From: Candidatus Skiveiella danica
Lineage (GTDB): Bacteria; Pseudomonadota; Gammaproteobacteria; Burkholderiales; Burkholderiaceae_C
Reading direction: 5' to 3'
NCBI GenBank assembly: GCA_016721925.1
Contig: JADKHE010000001.1
Span: 62,001 to 126,000, forward strand
Length of the DNA: 64,000 bases
Positions within the stretch are counted from its first letter, which is position 1. Every line of letters starts with the position of its first letter. A program made the translations under genes and the position numbers. This document shows positions 59,157 through 64,000 of this stretch, piece after piece. The notes under the pieces are model-generated. The model was not told the DNA's origin, made no database searches, and saw only the letters and a list, made by a program, of their open reading frames with translations.

Positions 59157-59981
59157 ATGGAGCGAGGTGCCGCAACACAAGGAAAGGTGGCTCGAGCGAT
59201 CGAGGGGGCCGAGTCAATAGAGTTCAAGGCGACCATTTCGGATCATCAGATCGATGGGGCGCTTGCGCGTTTCGGCCTTACCGCCAGGAATGACGAAGAG
59301 CGCTACATCTACTTCTTCGATACGCCCGAGTTGGCGCTTCTGGGGGCCGGCATCATTGCACGGGCACGCCGCACGGTCGGGGACGAACACGACAGCACGG
59401 TGAAGTTCCGGCCAGTCAATCCGGCCGAAGTGGGCGGTGAATGGCGCAAGTTCCATAACTTCAAGATCGAGGCAGATGCCAGCGAAACCAGCCTGGTCAA
59501 GTCAGCATCGTTTTCAATGAAGGTTGCCCCCGGGCTGATCAAGCGCGTCGCTGTCGGGAAAAAGCCCATCGCAGCGGCATTTACCCAAGACCAGGAAGAA
59601 TTCATCGTGGCCATGACGGGCCAGCGTATCGACTTCAGCAAGCTCGCTGTCCTGGGGCCGTTGATGGCTCAGCGCTGGAGTTTCGAAGATCCCGCCTGTC
59701 CCTGGCCAGTTTCTGCCGAACTTTGGCAGCGCGAGGACGGCGAGCGACTCCTGGAAGTCTCCATCAAGGCACCTGCGGCGCAAGCCGCAGCCGCAGTCGG
59801 TGGTTTCATGGCCTACTTGGCCGAGATGGGCGCCGAGCGCGACAAGAGCGAGCAGACCAAGACCCGCTGGGCTTTGGATCACTATGTTGCCAAGCTGTCG
59901 GACAAATCCGCCCGTGCCGTGATCGCGCCCAAAGCAGCGACCAGGAAGCCGCAGCGTCGGCAACGACCACCATCGCCTTGA
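59157..59981 (+). CDS. CYTH-like domain protein
   Basis: A 274-aa soluble protein that looks like the CYTH/triphosphate tunnel family: IEFKATISDHQIDGALARFG at the N-terminus, then RYIYFFDTPELALLGAGIIA, RARRTVGDEHDSTVKFRPVN and a C-terminal segment VSAELWQREDGERLLEVSIK. The EXEXK motif is not perfect. ATG 59157 has a GAAGGGAG ribosome site; a TTG at 59127 is in frame. It is the last chromosomal gene before the tRNA-Asn junction. Confidence 0.72.
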   Translation: MERGAATQGKVARAIEGAESIEFKATISDHQIDGALARFGLTARNDEERYIYFFDTPELALLGAGIIARARRTVGDEHDSTVKFRPVNPAEVGGEWRKFHNFKIEADASETSLVKSASFSMKVAPGLIKRVAVGKKPIAAAFTQDQEEFIVAMTGQRIDFSKLAVLGPLMAQRWSFEDPACPWPVSAELWQREDGERLLEVSIKAPAAQAAAAVGGFMAYLAEMGAERDKSEQTKTRWALDHYVAKLSDKSARAVIAPKAATRKPQRRQRPPSP

Positions 59982-59984
59982 ACA

Positions 59985-60020
59985 TGAAAAAAGCACCTAA
60001 CGCTTTCGCGCTAAGTGCTT
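59985..60020 (-). terminator. terminator downstream of the tRNA-Asn gene (minus strand)
   Basis: On the minus strand AAGCACTTAGCGC and GCGTTAGGTGCTT form an imperfect stem followed by TTTTTT (plus-strand A-run 59987-59992). It ends transcription of the tRNA gene whose 3' half lies at 60038-60084. On the plus strand it has no T-run, so it serves the leftward transcript. Confidence 0.8.
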
Positions 60021-60037
60021 GATTCGTTTCTAGTAGG

Positions 60038-60084
60038 TGGCTCCTCGACCTGGGCTCGAACCAGGGACCTACGGATTAACAGTC
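60038..60084 (-). tRNA. 3' half of tRNA-Asn(GTT), attachment-site copy at the element boundary
   Basis: On the minus strand GACTGTTAATCCGTAGGTCC, CTGGTTCGAGCCC and AGGTCGAGGAGCCA form the anticodon loop (CTGTTAA), 3' anticodon stem, T-arm, acceptor 3' strand and CCA of tRNA-Asn. The sequence departs from tRNA at 60085, where TCCGT would be expected on the plus strand but GGAAAA is found. The 5' half is missing here. This is the pattern left when a tyrosine-integrase element inserts at a tRNA 3' end: the intact tRNA should lie at the far right end of the element. Confidence 0.82.
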
Positions 60085-60099
60085 GGAAAAATATAGGAT

Positions 60100-60128
60100 T
60101 TGTACCTGTTGATCCTTGTTGGTACAAT
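60100..60128 (+). promoter_or_regulatory. integrase promoter with overlapping operator-like inverted repeat
   Basis: TTGTAC (60100-60105), 17-nt spacer and TACAAT (60123-60128) form a good sigma70 promoter. TTGTACC (60100-60106) and GGTACAA (60121-60127) form a perfect inverted repeat that covers both boxes. A repressor of the integrase gene could bind it (inference). Confidence 0.6.
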
Positions 60129-60134
60129 CTATAA

Positions 60135-60179
60135 AAATCAACAAGTTACAGCGGTATTTCTCTGTAGTACTGTTGATTT
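60135..60179. repeat. nested inverted repeats upstream of the integrase gene
   Basis: AAATCAACA (60135-60143) mirrors TGTTGATTT (60171-60179), with TACAG/CTGTA nested inside. A further TGTTGAT lies at 60107-60113. Three sites at 30-34 bp spacing beside the attachment core suggest arm-type or excisionase binding sites, not proven. Confidence 0.55.
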
Positions 60180-60238
60180 GTGCATGGGTGAATCCATCGA
60201 ATTTGCCTACAAATTGCCTACAGATTTCCGGGGGTTCC

Positions 60239-61561
60239 ATGAGTGGACAGAAAAGCCGGGTTCGTTTGACCGCAGGGCGGGTTGCAGACTTCTCCTGCCC
60301 GCCGGGTAAGTCCCAGGCTTTCCTATGGGACACCGAAGCCACGGCGCTGGCGTTGCGGGTGACGCCGACAGGACGCAGAACCTACGTCTTCGAGTCGCGC
60401 CTGAACGGTGCCACCATCCGACTCAACATCGGCACCGCAGCTGACTGGAGCCTGGATGCCGCCCGCACGAAGGCCCAAGGTCTGAAGATGATGGTGGACG
60501 CCGGTACGGACCCCCGTGAGGTTGAGCGTGAGCAGCAAGCAGCCCAAGTCGCCAGCAAGGCCGCTGCCGCCGCCCAGGCTGTGACAGTGGGGGAGGTGTG
60601 GTCGGCCTATCTTGAGGCCCGACGGCCGCACTGGGGTGTGCGCCACCATGCGGACCATGGACGGCTGGTGCAGCCAGGCGGTGTACCTGCACGGCGTGGC
60701 ACTCGCGGCCGAGGCGTGACCGTTGCCGGTCCACTCCACTCGCTGATGTGCCTACCGCTGTGCGAACTCAATAACGCCGCGGTCGAGGCGTGGGCCAGCA
60801 AAGAAGCCAAGACCCGGCCCACGTCCGCCCGGTTGGCGTGGCGGTGTCTCAAGGCGTTTCTGGCTTGGTGTGCGGAGCAGCCGGAGTATGTTTCTGCGCT
60901 TGCAGGCGTCAACCCGGCCAAGACCAAGAAGGCTCGGGAGGCGTTGGGAAAGGCAGGCGTGAAGCAGGATGCCTTGATGCGTGAGCAATTGCCCGCCTGG
61001 TTTGCCGCTGTGCGGCAGATTGGCAACCCAGTTACAGCCGCCTACCTGCAAATCCTGTTGTTGACCGGGGCGAGGCCTGGCGAAGTGCTGGCAATGCGCT
61101 GGAGTGACCTGAATACCCAGTGGCGAGGAATCACCATCCGCGACAAGGTCGAAGGTGAGCGCGTGATTCCGCTGACGCCGTATGTGTCGCAACTGCTGGC
61201 CGGGTTGCCGCGGCGCAGCGAGTGGGTTTTCTCCAGCGCAACCGCCGCCTCGGGCATGCTGACCGTTCCCCGCAACCATCATGTTCAAGCCTGCGCCGTG
61301 GCTGGTCTGGAAGGACTTACCCTGCATGGCCTGCGTCGTTCATTCAAGTCTCTGACCGAGTGGCTTGAAATCCCCGCAGGGGTTGTTGCGCAAATCATGG
61401 GGCACAAGCCCAGCGCGACCGCAGAAAAGCACTACACCGTGCGCCCGCTCGACCTGCTGCGCGTTCACCACGAAAAGATAGAGGCGTGGATTCTGCGGCA
61501 GGCCGGCGTGCCCTTCGTTCCCGTTGCGGCGTCGGGCAAGCTGGCACTGGTGGCGGGTTGA
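60239..61561 (+). CDS. int: tyrosine-type site-specific integrase
   Basis: A 440-aa tyrosine recombinase of the P4/DUF4102 kind. The N-terminal arm-binding part has LTAGRVADFSCPPGKSQAFL and ALALRVTPTGRRTYVFESRL. The catalytic residues are Arg279 (LLLTGARPGEVLAMRW), Lys303 (IRDKVEGERVIPL), His363/Arg366 (LHGLRRSFKSL), His389 (IMGHKPS) and Tyr399 (KHYTVRPLDLL). The frame is open 41 codons upstream; ATG 60239 gives a normal N-terminus. It lies next to the tRNA-Asn attachment copy and points into the element. Confidence 0.92.
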   Translation: MSGQKSRVRLTAGRVADFSCPPGKSQAFLWDTEATALALRVTPTGRRTYVFESRLNGATIRLNIGTAADWSLDAARTKAQGLKMMVDAGTDPREVEREQQAAQVASKAAAAAQAVTVGEVWSAYLEARRPHWGVRHHADHGRLVQPGGVPARRGTRGRGVTVAGPLHSLMCLPLCELNNAAVEAWASKEAKTRPTSARLAWRCLKAFLAWCAEQPEYVSALAGVNPAKTKKAREALGKAGVKQDALMREQLPAWFAAVRQIGNPVTAAYLQILLLTGARPGEVLAMRWSDLNTQWRGITIRDKVEGERVIPLTPYVSQLLAGLPRRSEWVFSSATAASGMLTVPRNHHVQACAVAGLEGLTLHGLRRSFKSLTEWLEIPAGVVAQIMGHKPSATAEKHYTVRPLDLLRVHHEKIEAWILRQAGVPFVPVAASGKLALVAG

Positions 61562-61584
61562 TATTTCGTAACGACGAATAATCC

Positions 61585-61612
61585 TTGCGATTCAATTAAA
61601 CGTAACTACAAT
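61585..61612 (+). promoter_or_regulatory. promoter of the brnTA operon
   Basis: TTGCGA (61585-61590), 16-nt spacer, TACAAT (61607-61612), just before the brnT ATG at 61617. CGTAAC occurs twice (61567-61572 and 61601-61606) and could be part of an operator. The RNA start would fall close to the start codon, so the mRNA may be nearly leaderless. Confidence 0.5.
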
Positions 61613-61616
61613 AACT

Positions 61617-61898
61617 ATGGATGTGACGTTCGACCCGGGCAAGGACGCGGCAAACGTGGTCAAGCACGGCTTGTCACTGGCGCTGGCCCTGCGGCTGGAG
61701 TGGAGCGACATGCTGTCCTGGCAAGACCAGCGGCGAGACTACGGCGAGGTGCGGATGTCAGGGCTCGCCCCGTTGGGTGACCGGTTGTTCTTCGTGGCTT
61801 TTGTGGACCGCCCACCCGAGCAGCCGACCGAGCGTCGCATCATCAGTTTGAGAAAAGCCAACACGCGAGAGGTCAAACGCTATGCCGAAAACGATTAA
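61617..61898 (+). CDS. brnT: BrnT family type II toxin
   Basis: A 93-aa BrnT-like ribonuclease toxin (RelE-like fold). It begins VTFDPGKDAANVVKHGLSLA, has YGEVRMSGLAPLGDRLFFVAF and ends RRIISLRKANTREVKRYAEND, which is the family pattern (W/F-D..K...N..KHG and RIISLRKA...E...Y). BrnT cleaves RNA and is neutralised by BrnA. It overlaps brnA by 17 nt and is the first gene of the pair. Confidence 0.92.
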   Translation: MDVTFDPGKDAANVVKHGLSLALALRLEWSDMLSWQDQRRDYGEVRMSGLAPLGDRLFFVAFVDRPPEQPTERRIISLRKANTREVKRYAEND

Positions 61899-62178
61899 GA
61901 CCCGCAGTGGGCGCGTGCTGCAACTGCCCACGCCAGAGGAAGACGCCATCGTCACCGCGGCCGCCAACGCCGACCCCGACGCTGTCCCCCTCACGGATGC
62001 CGAGTGGGAGACCGTCAAACCGCTGGTGCGTCGTGGGCGCCCGCTGGGCAGCGGCACCAAGACCCAAGTCACCCTGCGCCTGGACGTGGACGTGCTGGAG
62101 AAGTTCAAGGCATCCGGTGACGGCTGGCAGACCCGCATCAATGACGCGCTGAAAAGCTGGGTCCAGACACACGCCTGA
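61882..62178 (+). CDS. brnA: BrnA family antitoxin
   Basis: A 98-aa BrnA-like antitoxin. The N-terminus is PKTIKTRSGRVLQLPTPEED, then VRRGRPLGSGTKTQVTLRLD, and the C-terminal ribbon-helix-helix-type DNA-binding region is DVLEKFKASGDGWQTRINDA. BrnA represses its own operon and is degraded under stress. It stabilises the integrative element. Confidence 0.92.
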   Translation: MPKTIKTRSGRVLQLPTPEEDAIVTAAANADPDAVPLTDAEWETVKPLVRRGRPLGSGTKTQVTLRLDVDVLEKFKASGDGWQTRINDALKSWVQTHA

Positions 62179-62274
62179 CCCATTCGCCCCAGCTAGGCCC
62201 GCGAACCGAAAAGCGGGACACCTTCACCCGACTGCTGGGGCATCTATTGAAGGGCGCCGGGAAGGGGTGCTGCC

Positions 62275-63249
62275 GTGAATCTCGTTTTTTTAATAAAAGA
62301 CCGAAACGGTCATCCCCGTAAGGCCATTCCGGTACGGGCGATTCCGCTGCTCACCAACTGGAACTTCTTTTCCCCTGACGTTGTTGCTCAAACTCTCGCG
62401 GACGATGAAGTGCTGCGTGGCTTCATATGCGGAGAGCTCCAGGCGTTTTACCTCGAAAACGACCAAGTAAAGCCACTCAAAAGGGGATGGTGGGAAGGTG
62501 ATGCAGTTCGGGCATTACGCGGGCTCGGCGAGAAAATCGAACATACCGGGCTGCCCCGTGAGGCGGGCTATCAGCGGTGGCGAGAAGAGTCGCTGCCCCT
62601 GCTCCCGGCCGGCGTGTTCGTATGGAAAGAAGACCTTGAAAAGTTTCATGCGCGGAATTGGGATGGCCGTTTCCGTATCCTCGCGTCGTCCGTTCCCACA
62701 GAAGTGGATGGCAATGGGGTCAATACGCCGATAAGCCGAGCGCATGCAGCCTTCATAAATGACGGGCTAACGGCCTTGGAAAAGTGGCGTGAACTTGATT
62801 TCACAACGTACATTCGTCCGGCCATGTGTGCGGTCGTAATGGAAGGCATGCCGGACAACCAAGCCGAAACTTTGGTGGCTGCAACACCGTCAGAGTCCAG
62901 GCCTGCAGATAAGGCAGAAGCGGAGCGAAAAGCCAGGATGCTCGAAATTCTCGAAAGGCTGAAAACCATTGAGTACCACGACAACGAAGACGCGCTGGAG
63001 CATGAACTTGATGATGCTGAAGCAAGCCCCGCGCCCGTGGTGGCTGAGAGCGCATCCGGTGGCGAATCCACAGAGCAACGACAAGCCCGTAGGTATCAGG
63101 CGTGCATTGATGCCGGGTTGACCATGCCCAACGACGATTATTCGCACCTGCCGAGGGGGATTGGGGCGCTGGCAAGAGTTGAGGGCATTAGCAGACAGTC
63201 ATTTTCCGAGGATTTGAAGGCACACATCAACCGGAAAAACGGCAGGTAA
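62275..63249 (+). CDS. hypothetical protein of the integrative element
   Basis: A 324-aa protein with a GTG start (62275) preceded by GGAAGGGG. The N-terminal half (about 1-170) is mixed alpha/beta and includes LTNWNFFSPDVVAQTLADDE and GVFVWKEDLEKFHARNWDGR. A Lys/Glu-rich coiled-coil stretch (about 210-245) leads to a C-terminal module with DAGLTMPNDDYSHLPRGIGA and VEGISRQSFSEDLKAHI, which looks like a helix-turn-helix. GC is lower than in the chromosome. Function is unknown; this type is seen near integrases of similar islands (from memory). Confidence 0.65.
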   Translation: MNLVFLIKDRNGHPRKAIPVRAIPLLTNWNFFSPDVVAQTLADDEVLRGFICGELQAFYLENDQVKPLKRGWWEGDAVRALRGLGEKIEHTGLPREAGYQRWREESLPLLPAGVFVWKEDLEKFHARNWDGRFRILASSVPTEVDGNGVNTPISRAHAAFINDGLTALEKWRELDFTTYIRPAMCAVVMEGMPDNQAETLVAATPSESRPADKAEAERKARMLEILERLKTIEYHDNEDALEHELDDAEASPAPVVAESASGGESTEQRQARRYQACIDAGLTMPNDDYSHLPRGIGALARVEGISRQSFSEDLKAHINRKNGR

Positions 63250-63281
63250 ACGGCAGGCATACGGCAGGCGCCTACCTGCCG
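63239..63281 (+). repeat. three ACGGCAGG direct repeats with an inverted copy
   Basis: ACGGCAGG begins at 63239, 63250 and 63261, an exact 11-bp period, followed by the inverted copy CCTGCCG at 63275-63281. They lie at the end of the preceding gene and before the small helix-turn-helix gene. Helical phasing suggests a protein-binding array such as excisionase or regulator sites. Confidence 0.75.
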
Positions 63282-63304
63282 AAATGTGACAAGAATGGGT
63301 TTCC

Positions 63305-63544
63305 ATGTTCAACAGCCCCGAAAGGGTCAACATGGAAAAGCAAGCCGCTACACAGTTCCCGACACTGGAATCTGTGACCCGCCCGACATTGGAAACTGCA
63401 TCCGCTGCCCACTACTTGAATCGCCGCCCGCAGACCTTGCGAGGTTGGGCCTGTCATGAGGATGGCCCGCTGCGCCCCGTGCGTATCAATGGTCGCCTTG
63501 CGTGGCCGGTGGCTGAACTGCGCCGCCTGCTGGGGGTAGCTTGA
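63305..63544 (+). CDS. small helix-turn-helix protein (excisionase/AlpA-like)
   Basis: A 79-aa protein with a MerR/AlpA-like HTH_17 module: TASAAHYLNRRPQTLRGWAC then DGPLRPVRINGRLAWPVAEL. Such proteins act as recombination directionality factors or regulators in integrative elements. A second ATG at 63332 (MEKQAATQFP) is possible. It overlaps nothing and follows three phased direct repeats, its possible binding array. The next gene starts 1 nt after its stop. Confidence 0.75.
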   Translation: MFNSPERVNMEKQAATQFPTLESVTRPTLETASAAHYLNRRPQTLRGWACHEDGPLRPVRINGRLAWPVAELRRLLGVA

Positions 63545-63545
63545 A

Positions 63546-63884
63546 ATGACCTCGCCCGACCCCACCGGCAAACCAAAACCGAGCTCCGCGAACAGCGCGG
63601 AGTTCGTCGGAACCGACAACCCACGCCACTTACGCGCACTTGCCGTCATGCTGCGCCGGCCAATCAGCCGCCAGGAACTGGACAGCGTGGCCGGTTGTGC
63701 GAATGGCCCCGCGTTGGTATCTGACCTGCGCGACCGTGGCTTGACCATTGACTGCGACCGCATCCACTTTATCGACCGAGACGGCAAGGACTGCCGCCCC
63801 GGCGTGTATCACCTGAGCGAAGGCGACCGACGCAAGATACACCAGTGGCAGGCAAAGGGAAGACAGCGAGGTGGCTCGGCATGA
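63546..63884 (+). CDS. hypothetical protein of the integrative element
   Basis: A 112-aa basic protein with an N-terminal disordered stretch (SPDPTGKPKPSSANSAEF) and a winged-helix-like body, LRALAVMLRRPISRQELDSV and GLTIDCDRIHFIDRDGKDCR, ending in a basic helix. It resembles small phage/ICE proteins with winged helix-turn-helix. The stop overlaps the next start (ATGA), so three genes (63305 onward) probably form one operon. Confidence 0.65.
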   Translation: MTSPDPTGKPKPSSANSAEFVGTDNPRHLRALAVMLRRPISRQELDSVAGCANGPALVSDLRDRGLTIDCDRIHFIDRDGKDCRPGVYHLSEGDRRKIHQWQAKGRQRGGSA

Positions 63885-64000
63885 GAAAAACACACGCACC
63901 AACCGCGACGCAAGGGAACGGCGAGCAACTGTCATTCCTGCCGCCGCCGCCGTTCAGTCCCAGTTGGCCGACGAGGAACACGCTTGCCGACCGGGCGCTC
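63881..64000 (+). CDS. partial CDS at the right edge
   Basis: It starts with ATG overlapping the previous stop by 4 nt and stays open to the window end (40 codons: MRKTHAPTATQGNGEQLSFL followed by a Pro-rich stretch). The visible N-terminus is too short and low in complexity to assign. It continues outside the window. Confidence 0.55.
   Translation, partial: MRKTHAPTATQGNGEQLSFLPPPPFSPSWPTRNTLADRAL

Overview
The window is high-GC DNA from a betaproteobacterium, most likely a member of the Comamonadaceae (Burkholderiales). This is inferred from gene families and gene order: phaC-phaA-phaB, ccmABCDEFGHI, aat-bpt, ilvB-ilvH-ilvC-pssA-leuA, nadE next to a P-II gene, and the DUF3348-DUF802-OmpA-DUF2894 and sigma-DUF3619-DUF3106-RDD clusters. 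No rRNA is present, so the genus is not resolved.

Layout. Positions 1-10.7 kb are catabolic and transport genes: a TRAP transporter with a fumarylacetoacetate-hydrolase-type enzyme and a divergent MarR regulator; a four-gene operon (Rieske oxygenase, glutamine-synthetase-like ligase, [2Fe-2S] ferredoxin, ABM-domain protein) facing a GntR regulator across a 34-G tract; and an amino-acid-type ABC importer without an ATPase. Positions 10.9-12.9 kb hold a lower-GC RloA/RloB pair, probably phage defence. Positions 13.2-24.8 kb hold an orphan DUF2126 gene with a frameshift, the DUF3348/DUF802/OmpA/DUF2894 cluster that looks like a MotAB/ZorAB-type ion-driven complex, and miscellaneous oxidoreductases. 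From 25 to 58 kb the content is core metabolism: cytochrome c maturation behind an FNR/Anr box, polyhydroxybutyrate synthesis, NAD synthesis and nitrogen signalling, an ECF sigma operon, branched-chain amino acid synthesis with a leucine attenuator before leuA, a penicillin-binding endopeptidase, and the two N-degron aminoacyl transferases.

At about 60.04 kb the 3' half of a tRNA-Asn gene (minus strand) ends abruptly. From there to the right edge lies an integrative element: a tyrosine integrase, a BrnT/BrnA toxin-antitoxin pair, a small helix-turn-helix protein and unknown genes.

The most unusual feature is a dispersed element of about 60 bp with a core close to CCCAGCGTSGAATGGTCA followed by GCTATC. 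I count eleven copies. Six are intergenic, and two of those bracket the RloA/RloB cassette. Five lie in frame inside genes (ferredoxin, pgeF-like, FAD oxidoreductase, FemAB-like acyltransferase, nadE) and are translated, always in one of two reading frames. This resembles the protein-coding palindromic elements of Rickettsia. All functions are inferred by reading the sequence; no database search was run.
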